DNA of 64,000 bases from Devosia ginsengisoli (GCF_024707105.1 NZ_JANQAJ010000011.1:941488-1005487); one strand, 5' to 3'. Shown: positions 9,379 through 20,679, counted from the first letter of the stretch. Numbers and translations are program-made. Notes: generated by a model from the sequence alone, not told the origin.

Positions 9379-9408
9379 TTGACATGTGACCATTTAGTCA
9401 CCTATTGT
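9379..9408 (+). promoter_or_regulatory. Promoter with embedded ArsR-type operator (leaderless transcript likely)
   Basis: TTGACA (9379-9384) and TATTGT (9403-9408) are separated by 18 bp. The spacer carries the dyad GTGAC-N6-GTCAC (9386-9401), placed as an ArsR-family operator would be. The expected transcription start, about 7 bp after the -10, falls at about 9415-9416, where the GTG start codon lies, leaving no room for a ribosome binding site. Confidence 0.6.
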
Positions 9409-9415
9409 CCAGGCC

Positions 9416-10159
9416 GTGGACGCAATCTTCAAGGCCTTGAGCGATCCAACCCGGCGGGCACTACTCGATGCGCTGCGCCGGCGGGATGGACAGACACTGA
9501 CCGATCTCGAAGCCGGGATGGGCATGACGCGCTTCGGCGTCATGAAGCATCTCGGTGTGCTTGAAGACGCCAATCTCGTGGTGACCCGCAAGGTCGGCCG
9601 GTTCAAGCATCACTATCTCAACGCCGCTCCGATCCAGGAGCTGGCGGACCGCTGGATCGCGCCCTATGCCAAGCCGCTGGCGCGGTATGCGGTGGATTTG
9701 AAACGACAGCTAGAGGAGCCCACGCCCATGGCCGCCACGCCAGATTTCATCGTCGTCACCTATATCCGCACCACACCAGCCGCGCTCTGGGAGGCCATCG
9801 TCAATCCGGAGATGACCCGGCAGTATTACTATGGCAGCCGGGTGCAACCCGACCTCAGGGTCGGCGGCCGGTTCCACTACCTCGATCCGGAGGGGAAGGT
9901 GAATCTCGATGGCGAGATCATCGAGATCGAGCCGACCAAAAAGCTCGTCACCACCTTCAAGGCGACGTGGGCGCCGGAGGGCAAGGAGACCCGGGTAATG
10001 TACGAAATCGAGCCGATAGGCGAGATGTGCAAGCTCACTCTCACCCATTTCGATGCGGCGGCCGCCAAAGCCGGTGTCGAAGAGGGCTGGCCGCTCATCC
10101 TTGCCGGTCTCAAGACGTTGCTGGAAACCGGCAAGCCGATGGCGTCGAGCGGCATGTAA
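9416..10159 (+). CDS. ArsR-family HTH fused to SRPBCC (AHSA1/START-like) domain
   Basis: 247 aa. Residues 1-90 form a winged helix (AIFKALSDPTRRALLDAL, then MTRFGVMKHLGVLE). Residues about 100-240 form an SRPBCC ligand-binding domain (RTTPAALWEAIVNPEM, VGGRFHYLDPEG, MYEIEPIGEMCKLTLTH). In the usual arrangement the ArsR regulator and the AHSA1 protein are adjacent genes; here they are one chain. The protein probably senses a small hydrophobic ligand and represses its own promoter. The GTG at 9416 is needed to include the first HTH helix. Confidence 0.85.
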   Translation: MDAIFKALSDPTRRALLDALRRRDGQTLTDLEAGMGMTRFGVMKHLGVLEDANLVVTRKVGRFKHHYLNAAPIQELADRWIAPYAKPLARYAVDLKRQLEEPTPMAATPDFIVVTYIRTTPAALWEAIVNPEMTRQYYYGSRVQPDLRVGGRFHYLDPEGKVNLDGEIIEIEPTKKLVTTFKATWAPEGKETRVMYEIEPIGEMCKLTLTHFDAAAAKAGVEEGWPLILAGLKTLLETGKPMASSGM

Positions 10160-10213
10160 GGGAACGCGCCCGGCGCATTGGCCGGGCGCACTCCCCTCCC
10201 CCCAGGAGGCAGA

Positions 10214-12064
<1,851 letters not shown>

Positions 12065-12373
12065 TATTCTTCACCAGTGATTTTGCGGGGCCACATCGCG
12101 AAGACGGCGTCTCCGGTTCCAGCCGATGGAACCAGGACGTACGAGCCGATGCGATGCCGACCGGAAATTTCGGATACCGCGCTCGATACGCCCACACCCG
12201 GCGCAGAGGAGCAGCGTGCGACCCTCGGCAGGAGCCCCCTCCCCAATGCCGTCCCAATTGGCGTAGAAGAGTGGACCGAAGCGGTCGCTGGCCGATCAGG
12301 ATACACGAATGCGCCGAATCTACTGTTGCGGCGCAGACACATTTCAGACCGACGATTTTTGCGGAATATATCC
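12065..12373. other. 309-bp divergent intergenic region, no gene recognised
   Basis: This region separates the divergent ABC exporter and pepN genes. Open frames cross it, but their translations are arginine/proline-rich and unlike any protein. The AT-rich end (AATATATCC just before the pepN ATG) is the only promoter-like patch noticed. Confidence 0.5.
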
Positions 12374-15013
12374 ATGCGCACCGAAACCGAACACACCATC
12401 TTCCTGAAGGACTACACACCGAGCCCGTACCGGATCGTGTCAGTAGACATGGATTTCAGGATCGGCATCGACAATACCAGGGTGCGGGCGCAACTGACGG
12501 TGGAGCCGCGCGAAGGCACCGCGCCGGGCACGCCGCTGGTGCTTGATGGAGACGAATTGAGCCTGGGTTCCATCGCCATTGACGGGCTGCCGCTGGCGCT
12601 GTCGGCCTATGCGGCCGATGCCAATGGGCTGACCGTGGTCGAGCCGCCTTTGCGCCGCTTTGTGCTGGAAACCGAAGTCACCATCCAGCCCGAGGGCAAT
12701 ACCAAGCTGATGGGGCTTTATCGCTCCAGCGGCACCTGGTGCACGCAATGCGAGCCGGAAGGCTTCCGGCGCATCACCTATTATCTCGACCGGCCGGACA
12801 ATCTGGCGGTGTTCAAGGTGCGGATGACGGCGCCGCGCGACGTGGCGCCGGTGCTGCTGGCCAATGGCAATCTGATCGACCAGGGCGATGCCGGCGACGG
12901 GATGCATTATGCCGTGTGGGAAGACCCCTTCCCCAAGCCGGCCTATCTGTTCGCGCTGGTGGCGGGGGACCTTGGTTCCATCACCGACAGTTTCACCACC
13001 ATGTCGGGCCGCAAGGTGGCGCTGGCCATCTATTGCAGCCATGGCAAGGAGGACCAGTGCCTGTGGGCCATGGACAGCCTCAAGCGGTCGATGGCGTGGG
13101 ACGAGCGCCGGTTCGGACGGGAATATGACCTCGACGTCTTCAACATCGTCGCGGTGAGCGATTTCAATTTCGGGGCGATGGAGAATAAGGGGCTCAATAT
13201 CTTCAACGACCGGCTGGTCTTTGCCCAGCCGGAGACGGCGACCGACGCCAATTACGACGGCATCGAGCGGGTCATCGCGCATGAATATTTCCACAACTGG
13301 ACCGGCAATCGCATCACCTGCCGCGACTGGTTCCAGCTCTGCCTCAAGGAAGGGCTGACGGTCTATCGTGACCAGGAATTCACCAGCGACGAGCGTTCGC
13401 GGGCGGTGAAGCGTATTTCGGATGTGGTGACCCTGCGCTCGGCACAGTTCCCCGAAGATGGCGGGCCGCTGGCCCATCCGCCGCGGCCGGATCAGTATCG
13501 CGAGATCAACAACTTCTACACGACCACGGTCTACGAGAAGGGCGCCGAAATCGTGCGCATGCTGGCGACGCTGCTCGGCGAAGCCGGCTTCCGCAAGGGC
13601 ATGGACCTCTATTTCGAGCGGCATGACGGGGAAGCCACGACCATCGAGGCGTTCCTGCAGGTGTTCGCCGATGCCAATGGCATCGATCTCGAACAGTTCA
13701 AGACGTGGTATCTGCAGGCCGGGACGCCACGGCTTGATGTGGCCGAGCATTACGATGGCGACAAGCAGACCTATACGCTCAAGCTGAAGCAGGAGACGCT
13801 GCCCACGCCGGGCCAGCCGACCAAGGCGCCGCTGGTGCTGCCGATCAAGTTCGGGCTGATCGGGCCCAATGGCAGCCCGATGGGCTGGAGTGGGGTCAGT
13901 GGCGCCGAAGTGCGCGACGACATGATCGTGCTGAGGGATGCCAGCGCCGAAGTCACGTTTACCGGCATTCCCAGCCGGCCCGTGCCCTCGCTGCTGCGCG
14001 GGTTTTCGGCACCTGTCATCATGGAGACCGGGGCAAGCCAGGAGGACCAGTTGTTCCTTGCCCGACATGACAGCGACCCGTTCAACCGCTGGCAGGCCTT
14101 GCAGGATGTGGGCATGGCGCTGGCCGTGGATGCCGTGCAGGGCAAGCCATGGAGCGATGCGGCCGTGGCGGCGCTGAGCCAGGCCATGGGCGATACGCTG
14201 GGCAGCGACGCGCTGGACGACGCCTTCAAGGCGCTGGCGCTGAGCCTGCCCGACGAGCAGTTGATCGGCCGCACGATCGGCAAGGATATCGACCCCGGCG
14301 CCATCCATGATGTGCGCAGGCAATTGCTGCGGGCGGTGTTCGGGCCGCTGGCCCGGCAGATGCTGGCCACCTACAACGCGCTGGCCAGCACGGCGCCCTA
14401 TGCCCCGGACCCGGCCAGCACGGGGCGGCGCGCCTTGCGCAACCGCATGCTGAGCCTGCTGGTGGCAAGCGAGGCTTCCGGCGCTTCCCTGCTGGTGGCC
14501 CAGCAATATGATGCGGCGACCAACATGACCGACCGGCTGGCGGCACTATCGGCTGCGGCCATGGCGGGCACGCCGGAGGCGCCGACCATGCTGGCCGATT
14601 TCCGTACGCGGTTCGGTGGCGATCCGCTAGTGCTCGACAAGTGGCTGACCGTGACGGCGGCTGCGCCGCGCGACGGGGTGATCGAGGACATGAAGGCGAT
14701 CCTGGCCGATCCCGCCTTCCCCAAGACCAACCCCAACCGGCTGCGCTCGCTGGTGGGCACCTTTGCCATGAGCAACCCGACGCAGTTCGCGCGGGCCGAC
14801 GGCGCCGGCTTCCGCTTCGTGGCCGATTTCGTCACCGAGGTCGACAAGGTCAATCCGCAGGTGGCGGCGCGGGTGCTCACCGGGTTCCGCATCTGGCCGA
14901 TGCTGGAAAGCAGCCGCCGCGAAGCGGCCAAGGCCGCGCTGACGGGCCTCTCCGCCGGCGGCACGCTGAGCCGGAATACCGCTGACATCCTGACGCGCAT
15001 GCTGGCGGGGTGA
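12374..15013 (+). CDS. pepN: Aminopeptidase N (M1 family metallopeptidase)
   Basis: 879 aa, close to the 870 aa of E. coli PepN. It is a cytoplasmic zinc aminopeptidase removing N-terminal residues during peptide turnover. The substrate-binding GAMEN motif is at 267-271. The zinc site HEYFH is at 303-307 and the third ligand E326 lies in CLKEGLTVYRD, giving the M1 pattern HExxH-18-E. The all-helical C-terminal domain of the PepN subfamily fills the rest. The frame is open from 11699, but ATG 12374 gives the expected N-terminus (MRTETEHTIFLKDY). Confidence 0.95.
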   Translation: MRTETEHTIFLKDYTPSPYRIVSVDMDFRIGIDNTRVRAQLTVEPREGTAPGTPLVLDGDELSLGSIAIDGLPLALSAYAADANGLTVVEPPLRRFVLETEVTIQPEGNTKLMGLYRSSGTWCTQCEPEGFRRITYYLDRPDNLAVFKVRMTAPRDVAPVLLANGNLIDQGDAGDGMHYAVWEDPFPKPAYLFALVAGDLGSITDSFTTMSGRKVALAIYCSHGKEDQCLWAMDSLKRSMAWDERRFGREYDLDVFNIVAVSDFNFGAMENKGLNIFNDRLVFAQPETATDANYDGIERVIAHEYFHNWTGNRITCRDWFQLCLKEGLTVYRDQEFTSDERSRAVKRISDVVTLRSAQFPEDGGPLAHPPRPDQYREINNFYTTTVYEKGAEIVRMLATLLGEAGFRKGMDLYFERHDGEATTIEAFLQVFADANGIDLEQFKTWYLQAGTPRLDVAEHYDGDKQTYTLKLKQETLPTPGQPTKAPLVLPIKFGLIGPNGSPMGWSGVSGAEVRDDMIVLRDASAEVTFTGIPSRPVPSLLRGFSAPVIMETGASQEDQLFLARHDSDPFNRWQALQDVGMALAVDAVQGKPWSDAAVAALSQAMGDTLGSDALDDAFKALALSLPDEQLIGRTIGKDIDPGAIHDVRRQLLRAVFGPLARQMLATYNALASTAPYAPDPASTGRRALRNRMLSLLVASEASGASLLVAQQYDAATNMTDRLAALSAAAMAGTPEAPTMLADFRTRFGGDPLVLDKWLTVTAAAPRDGVIEDMKAILADPAFPKTNPNRLRSLVGTFAMSNPTQFARADGAGFRFVADFVTEVDKVNPQVAARVLTGFRIWPMLESSRREAAKAALTGLSAGGTLSRNTADILTRMLAG

Positions 15014-15327
15014 GGCCGCCCCGCCTCCCGCTCTTTTATGGAGTGCAGCAAAAGTCACCTCTCCCCTCAGGGGAGAGGGAGCCCACGCTTTGGGCGATGA
15101 GGCCGGGCCGGCAAGGGGAATAGCCACAGGCCCCGCCCGGCGCCCTAAACCTCCGCCATTGTTGGAAGAATTTTTCTTCACCGCTAAGTGATTCTGGCGA
15201 CTCGCGATTTTGCAGAACGCCCCTCCGGCGTGCCGGAGGGGGTCTGGACAGGCGAGTCGGTGTGATTCATTGTTTGTTAAAGGGCAAATCGGGCGGGCTG
15301 CTACAGCCTTACAGATGGGAGAATCGT
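15014..15327. other. 314-bp intergenic region with hairpins
   Basis: After pepN there is a hairpin-forming CTCTCCCCTCAGGGGAGAG (about 15059-15077), probably a repeat or terminator. Farther on a nested structure is formed by CGACTCGC (15198-15205) pairing with GCGAGTCG (15252-15259), enclosing CCCCTCCGGC/GCCGGAGGGG (15220-15241). No ORF in the region looks like a protein. Confidence 0.55.
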
Positions 15328-17001
15328 ATGCGGTCGGCGGAGGCATCCGGCGCCAGCGTTACCGGATTCGGTACTGGCAAAGGTCAGGCGGATTCCCGCC
15401 GCCCGGGTCAGGCGGGTTCCCGCCGCCCGGTGAGCATGCGGGCGGAGACTGCGTCCGTCTCCCGGCCATTCCGCATCGCCCTTTCCCCCATCACCATGGC
15501 GGTGGCGCTGACAGCCGTGCTGGCAGCGACCCTGTTCGTGATCTACGACGCCGCCCGCACCTTCGATGATGCCCGCCGCGACCTGTCGATCATCGGCACG
15601 GCGCTGGCATCGGAAATTTCCGGGATGAGCGCCGAGGCCGCCAATGCCGCGATCCATGCATCGGGCCAGCGCTTCGGCACCATCGCCCGGGCGAGCCTGC
15701 TGACTTCACCCGTGGTGCCGGGCAATGCACTGATCGTGCCGGCCGGACCGCATGGCATGCTGTCGCTCGAAACCGCGCAGGTGGACCACTGGACCGGCAT
15801 CGGCCAGCGTGGGGCAGCGGCCTTCGGGCTGGCGGGGCTGATCGTGCTGCTGGTGGCGCGGCGGCGGCGCGACGACATGCCGGACATGGTGCAGCGCGAC
15901 AATTACCGCACGCTGGCGGCGGCCATTCCCATGGGCGTGGCCTGCTGGAGCAAGAGCGGCAAGCTCATCGTCTGCAACGAGCAATATCGCAGCCGGCTCG
16001 ACCTCCACAGCCTCAGCATGACCTATCATGATGCCGTCAAGCGCCTGACCATCGGCGGCTATATCAAGCTGGTGAACGAGGATGGCGGCAACAAGGTGCT
16101 GGAGCTGCATCGCGAGGACGGGTCGTGCCTGCTGATCGATGAGCGCCCCCTGGGTGACGGCGCCCTGATGACGCTGATCAGCGATGTGACCGAAGCCAAG
16201 AAGACCGACACCATGCTCCATGCCATCAGGCAGGAACAACGGCTGCTGGCCCGGCGCTACCACGAGGAAAAGCTCAAGGCCGAGGCGGCCAGCCGCTCCA
16301 AGACCAATTTCCTCGCCCATCTCAGCCATGATATCCGCACCCCCCTCAACCACATTATCGGCTTTGCCGAGCTGATGCGGCACCAGACCTATGGGCCGCT
16401 GGGCGATGCGCGCTATTCGGACTATGTGCAGTCCATCAAGACATCGGGCGAACATTTGCTCGCATCCTTCGCCACCATTCTCGATCTGGCCGAGCTCGAA
16501 AGCGGGCAGAAGGCGCTGCGCAGCGATCCGGTGGCCATAGACGAGCTGCTCGACGGCGTCATCCAGCGCTTCCGGGCGCAGGCCTCGCGGGCCGGCATCG
16601 TGTTCGTGCTGGGCGAGCCCAGTGGCGCGGTCGTGCGTGGCGACCGGCTCGGCCTCAGCCGCATGGTCAGCAATATCGTCGAGAACGCGCTGCGCTTCAC
16701 GCCTTCGGGCGGGCGGGTGACGCTCAATGCCTTCGCGGCGCGCGATGGCGTGGTGGTTGAAATCACCGATACGGGCCTGGGCATGAGCGAGGAACGGCTG
16801 GCCAGCCTGTCACAGCCCTTCGCGCTGGGCGATTCCACCTTTACCCGCGAGGGCGTGGGGCCGGGCCTGGGCATTTCCATCGCCCGGGCCATAGCCGAAC
16901 TGAGCGGGGGAAACCTGGCCATCGATTCCAGCCCGTCGCTGGGGACGACAGTGGCGATTTCGCTGCCGCTGCCGGTGGCGAACGCCTTGCAGGCGGCATG
17001 A
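15328..17001 (+). CDS. PAS-domain sensor histidine kinase
   Basis: 557 aa. Two membrane segments (around LSPITMAVALTAVLAATLFV and FGLAGLIVLLV) bracket a short periplasmic loop. A PAS-like domain follows (AIPMGVACWSKSGKLIVCNE), then HisKA (HLSHDIRTPLNHIIGF, phospho-His in SHD) and HATPase (NIVENALRFTP, ITDTGLGMS). No response regulator is adjacent, so the partner is elsewhere. ATG 15328 has GGGAGA upstream; an in-frame TTG/ATG at 15262 would add an unlikely leader. Residues about 28-43 are a perfect-length 8-aa duplication (GQADSRRP GQAGSRRP) from a 24-bp tandem repeat. Confidence 0.85.
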   Translation: MRSAEASGASVTGFGTGKGQADSRRPGQAGSRRPVSMRAETASVSRPFRIALSPITMAVALTAVLAATLFVIYDAARTFDDARRDLSIIGTALASEISGMSAEAANAAIHASGQRFGTIARASLLTSPVVPGNALIVPAGPHGMLSLETAQVDHWTGIGQRGAAAFGLAGLIVLLVARRRRDDMPDMVQRDNYRTLAAAIPMGVACWSKSGKLIVCNEQYRSRLDLHSLSMTYHDAVKRLTIGGYIKLVNEDGGNKVLELHREDGSCLLIDERPLGDGALMTLISDVTEAKKTDTMLHAIRQEQRLLARRYHEEKLKAEAASRSKTNFLAHLSHDIRTPLNHIIGFAELMRHQTYGPLGDARYSDYVQSIKTSGEHLLASFATILDLAELESGQKALRSDPVAIDELLDGVIQRFRAQASRAGIVFVLGEPSGAVVRGDRLGLSRMVSNIVENALRFTPSGGRVTLNAFAARDGVVVEITDTGLGMSEERLASLSQPFALGDSTFTREGVGPGLGISIARAIAELSGGNLAIDSSPSLGTTVAISLPLPVANALQAA

Positions 17002-17002
17002 C

Positions 17003-17179
17003 ATGATCAACCGGGACTGGCACGAAACGCATCGTATGCCCCGGAACGCCAATATCGAGCAGCGTATCGAATGGCATATCGAACATGCCGAGCAATGCGG
17101 CTGCCGGGATATCCCTGAAAGCGTCAAGCGTGCGCTGGAGCAGCGGGGCACGCCGGTGCCACCGCGACGGCAGGAGTAG
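17003..17179 (+). CDS. Small conserved hypothetical protein (58 aa)
   Basis: The ATG lies two bases after the histidine kinase stop, so the two are probably co-transcribed. The peptide begins MINRDWHETHRMPRNANIEQ and has a RIEWHIEHAEQCGCRD stretch with a CxC. From memory, very similar short proteins occur across Hyphomicrobiales; their function is unknown. Composition rich in H, R, E and C suggests a soluble, perhaps metal-binding peptide, but that is speculation. Confidence 0.7.
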   Translation: MINRDWHETHRMPRNANIEQRIEWHIEHAEQCGCRDIPESVKRALEQRGTPVPPRRQE

Positions 17180-17186
17180 CGGTCTC

Positions 17187-17582
17187 CTAACCCCCGGAGG
17201 CGAGCCAGCGATGGGCCGCTTCGGCGGTATCCGCCGGGTTGGAATTGAAGGCAATCCTGGCGCCCGGCGCGATGACGTGAACCAGGTTGAGCACCTTCTC
17301 GAACAGCAGCAGCAGTTCGGGCGGCTCGCGCAGTCCCGCGCCGATGACCACGCAATCGAACGGCTTCAACCGCAACGCCTGCTCGACGACCTGTTCGGCA
17401 GTGTCTCCGAGATCGATAAGACAGCTTTCGACATCGTAGCCGAACTCGGCGATGCGATTGATCTGGCTATCGAGATAGGCGCGGACCATGTCCGCCGTGA
17501 AGCCCGGCATGGCGCTGAGATCGGCGAAGGCCGGGTCGATCCCGATCGCCAGAACCGACTTCTTCCCGCTATGCTCGGTCAT
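17187..17582 (-). CDS. Conserved hypothetical protein downstream of glnE
   Basis: 131 aa, no recognised domain. It has an alternating beta/alpha pattern (SVLAIGIDPAF, CLIDLGDTAEQVVEQAL, FDCVVIGAGLREPPELLLLF), like a small Rossmann-type or receiver-like fold without a nucleotide-binding loop. Its ATG overlaps the glnE stop by one base (TGATG-type coupling), so it is translated with GlnE. It is convergent with the 58-aa ORF. Confidence 0.65.
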   Translation of the reverse strand: MTEHSGKKSVLAIGIDPAFADLSAMPGFTADMVRAYLDSQINRIAEFGYDVESCLIDLGDTAEQVVEQALRLKPFDCVVIGAGLREPPELLLLFEKVLNLVHVIAPGARIAFNSNPADTAEAAHRWLASGG

Positions 17583-20464
17583 CAGAGTCCCCGCGCCTTC
17601 TCATACCACGCCGCCGCAGCAGCACTGACCTCGCCGCGCATCTGGAGCAGGTCCAGTTCCAGCCGGCCGAAATCGGGATAGTGCGTCAGGCCGGCCAGCA
17701 ATTCCTTGAAGGCATCGGTCCAGGCTTCGTCCTTGAAGGGGCTGACCAGGGCCGAGCTCATCACCTGCAGGACCGTCGAATAGGTGAGGTGGATTTCGGC
17801 CAGCCGCGCGCCCTCAGGCACGAGGCCGGTTTCGCCCAGCCGGGCGAGGACGCGGGCGGTGAGGGCCTGGGGCAGGCCTATCGACTTGCCGGCGACCAGT
17901 TGGGCCGACTGGGCGATGAATTCGAGATCGACCAGCCCGCCTTCGGCCAGCTTGAGATCGAAGGGGTGGCGGGCCGGACGTTCCCGGGCCATCAGCGCGC
18001 GCATGGAGACGACGTCGTCGATGGTTTTGGGCACGTCGCGGGCGCGTTCCATCACCTCGGCGATGGCGGTATCGACCTCGGTGCCGAAGGCGTCGTCGGC
18101 GGCGATGACGCGGGCGCGGCTGAGGGCGAGGTGTTCCCAGGTCCAGGCATTGTCGCGGTGATAGGCGCGGAAGCCGCCGATGCTGGTGGCCAGGGGGCCG
18201 GCATTGCCCGAGGGCCGCAGGCGCATATCGGCCTCGTAAAGCACGCCTTCGCCGGTGGGCGAGGTAACCGCCGCGACGAGGCGCTGGGTGAGGCGCGTAT
18301 AATAGTGATTGGTGGTGAGGGGCTTGTCGCCGTCGGACTCGGCATCGGGCGCATCGTAGAGCAGGATGAAATCGAGGTCTGAGGTGACCGTCATCTCGCG
18401 GCTGGCCATCTTGCCGAAGGCCAGCAGGGCGACGCGGCCGCCGGCCAGCCGGCCATGGCGGCGCTCGAATTCGGCGCGGACGCTGCCGAACAGGCGATTG
18501 ACCAGGGTTTCGGCCAGGGCGGTGAACTGCTCCCCTGCCCCCGATGCGCTGACCGTGCCGGACAGGAGGCCCGCGGCGATGAGGAATTTCTGCTCCTGCC
18601 CGATGATGCGGGCGCGGTCGATGACTTCCTCATAGGAGCGCGACTCGGCGAGGAAGGCATCGACCTTGGCCACCAGTACGTCGCGATGCGTCACATCATT
18701 GGCGAAGGCCGGATCGATCAGGCCATCCATGACATGGGCGCGATGGATCACAGCCTCGGACATGCGGGGAGCCGAGGCCATGAGCTGGACCAGCAACCGG
18801 CGCAGGTCCGGATGGGTACGCAGCAGCGAGAACAGCGGTACGCCGGCCGGCAGTCGTGACAGGAAATCGTCGAAGCGCAGCAGGGCGTCGTCGGCATTGC
18901 CCGCCTCGCCGAGCGTGGCCAGCAAAGCGGGCAGCAATTCGGTGAGATGGGCGCGGGCGGCGGCGGCGCGGGTGGCGGCATAGCTGCCATAGTGCCATTT
19001 GCGCACCATTTCGATGGCCTTGGACGGGTTGGCAAAGCCCATGGCGGACAGGGTTTCGACCGTTCCGGGATCGTCGTCGCTGCCGGTGAAGACGAGATTG
19101 CCTTCGCCGCTGCCCAGCGTTTCGCCTTCGGTGAAGAGTTCGGAATAGTAGCCGACGACGCGCTCCAAAGCGGCGCGATAGGTGGTTTCGAAGGCGCGCA
19201 GATCGGGCTCGCCCATCAGCCGGCCGATGACAGCCACTTCTTCGGCGGAGGCGGGCATGGTGTGGGTCTGCTCGTCGCGCAGCATCTGCAGCCGGTTCTC
19301 GACGCCGCGCAGATACCAATAGGTCTGCGTCAGCTCGGTGGCGGCTTTCGGCGTGATCCAGTTGGCATCGGCGAGCGCCGCCAGCGCATGGGCGGTGGGC
19401 TTGACGCGCAGGGTCTTGTCGCGACCGCCGGCGATGAGCTGCTGGGTCTGGGTGAAGAACTCGATCTCGCGGATGCCGCCGCGGCCGAGTTTCACATTGT
19501 GGCCCTCGACGCGGATGTCACCGACATTCTTGGCGATGTTGATCTGGCGCTTCATCGCCTGGATATCGGCGATGGTGGCGAAGTCGAGATGCTTGCGCCA
19601 GACATAGGGGGCGAGCTCGCGCAGGAAGGCTTCGCCCACCTGCCGGTCGCCGGCGCAGGCGCGGGCCTTGATCCAGGCGGCGCGTTCCCAGTTCTGGCCG
19701 CGGCTTTCGTAATAGGCGAGCGCCGCATCGAAGGAGATAGCAACGGGGGTCGAGCCGGGATCGGGGCGCAGGCGCAGGTCGGTGCGGAACACATAGCCAT
19801 GGGCCTGGCGGTCTTCCATCAGGAAGACCAGCTTCTGGATCATGCGGGAATAGATTTTCGTGGCTTCGCCGGGATCGGCCAATACTCCCTTTTCGAGGTC
19901 GTAGAAGGCGACGATGTCGATATCGGAGGAGTAATTCAGCTCCTGCCCGCCATGCTTGCCGAGGGCGAAGATGGCGAGGCCCGAATTGGCTGCTGTAGCC
20001 TCGGATGCCGGGATGGCCAGCAGGCCCTTTTCGGCGGCGCGGCGCATCAGCAGGTTCAGCGCTGCATCGAGCGCGGCATCGGCCAGGTCCGACAAGGCGG
20101 CGGTGGCTTGCGCCGTGGTCCAGGCGCCGCCGGTTTCGGCGATGGCGGCAAGCAGGGCCGTGCGGCCCTTGGCGATGCGGAGGACTGGCGCCAGAGCTTC
20201 CTCAGTGGCGGCAGTGCTGCCGAGGGTATCGACGACATCGATGATATCGGTAAAGGCGCCGTCGGCACTGTCGGCCAGGGCGGCGACCAGCCATTCGGAA
20301 TTGTCCCGGGCCAGCGCCAGCAGATAGGGCGCGGATTCGAGCAATGGACCGATGGAAGGGGCGGAAGCGGCAAGCGCGGTGCGCTGGTCGGCCGGAAGCT
20401 CGGCGAGCCAGGCATCGAAAAGCGGCGTGGCAATGGGCGGCAGGGCGGAGAGCTTGATGGCCAT
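17582..20464 (-). CDS. glnE: Bifunctional glutamine synthetase adenylyltransferase/adenylyl-removing enzyme
   Basis: 960 aa, versus 946 in E. coli. It adds AMP to glutamine synthetase when nitrogen is plentiful and removes it under nitrogen limitation, controlled by PII. Two nucleotidyltransferase halves are visible: NYSSDIDIVAFYDLEKG near residue 179 in the N-terminal half and TVTSDLDFILLYD in the C-terminal half. Between and after them are GlnD/GlnE helical regions (GRGGIREIEFFTQ, EGGLVDLEFIAQ). ATG 20464 gives MAIKLSALPPIATPLFD. It follows the histidine kinase gene on the same strand. Confidence 0.95.
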   Translation of the reverse strand: MAIKLSALPPIATPLFDAWLAELPADQRTALAASAPSIGPLLESAPYLLALARDNSEWLVAALADSADGAFTDIIDVVDTLGSTAATEEALAPVLRIAKGRTALLAAIAETGGAWTTAQATAALSDLADAALDAALNLLMRRAAEKGLLAIPASEATAANSGLAIFALGKHGGQELNYSSDIDIVAFYDLEKGVLADPGEATKIYSRMIQKLVFLMEDRQAHGYVFRTDLRLRPDPGSTPVAISFDAALAYYESRGQNWERAAWIKARACAGDRQVGEAFLRELAPYVWRKHLDFATIADIQAMKRQINIAKNVGDIRVEGHNVKLGRGGIREIEFFTQTQQLIAGGRDKTLRVKPTAHALAALADANWITPKAATELTQTYWYLRGVENRLQMLRDEQTHTMPASAEEVAVIGRLMGEPDLRAFETTYRAALERVVGYYSELFTEGETLGSGEGNLVFTGSDDDPGTVETLSAMGFANPSKAIEMVRKWHYGSYAATRAAAARAHLTELLPALLATLGEAGNADDALLRFDDFLSRLPAGVPLFSLLRTHPDLRRLLVQLMASAPRMSEAVIHRAHVMDGLIDPAFANDVTHRDVLVAKVDAFLAESRSYEEVIDRARIIGQEQKFLIAAGLLSGTVSASGAGEQFTALAETLVNRLFGSVRAEFERRHGRLAGGRVALLAFGKMASREMTVTSDLDFILLYDAPDAESDGDKPLTTNHYYTRLTQRLVAAVTSPTGEGVLYEADMRLRPSGNAGPLATSIGGFRAYHRDNAWTWEHLALSRARVIAADDAFGTEVDTAIAEVMERARDVPKTIDDVVSMRALMARERPARHPFDLKLAEGGLVDLEFIAQSAQLVAGKSIGLPQALTARVLARLGETGLVPEGARLAEIHLTYSTVLQVMSSALVSPFKDEAWTDAFKELLAGLTHYPDFGRLELDLLQMRGEVSAAAAAWYEKARGL

Positions 20465-20499
20465 GAGCGAGGGATAGCTTGGCTAACGCAAGCCGGCAA

Positions 20500-20660
20500 G
20501 CGGGTGCGCTCCCCTTCTCCCCTCGTGGGAGAAGGTGCCCGAAGGGCGGATGAGGGGGTTGCTCCACATACATTCAAGCATGGGAGAGCGCAGCACCCCC
20601 TCACCCGCTTTTCCGCTGGACGCGGAAAAGCCCCCTCTCCCACAAGGGGCGAGGGGTGGC
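20500..20660. repeat. Palindromic intergenic repeat, family 2, copy 1
   Basis: This stretch holds CTTCTCCC...GGGAGAAG, then AAGGGCGGATGAGG, then CCCCTCACCCGCTTTTCCGC paired with GCGGAAAAGC and a final CCCCTCTCCC...GGGGCGAGGGG. The same mosaic appears, reordered and inverted, at about 43596-43745. It occupies the 215-bp gap between glnE and the histidine kinase gene. Mosaics like this are frequent in Rhizobiales. Confidence 0.75.
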
Positions 20661-20679
20661 TCCACTCATCTGGTTGAAA

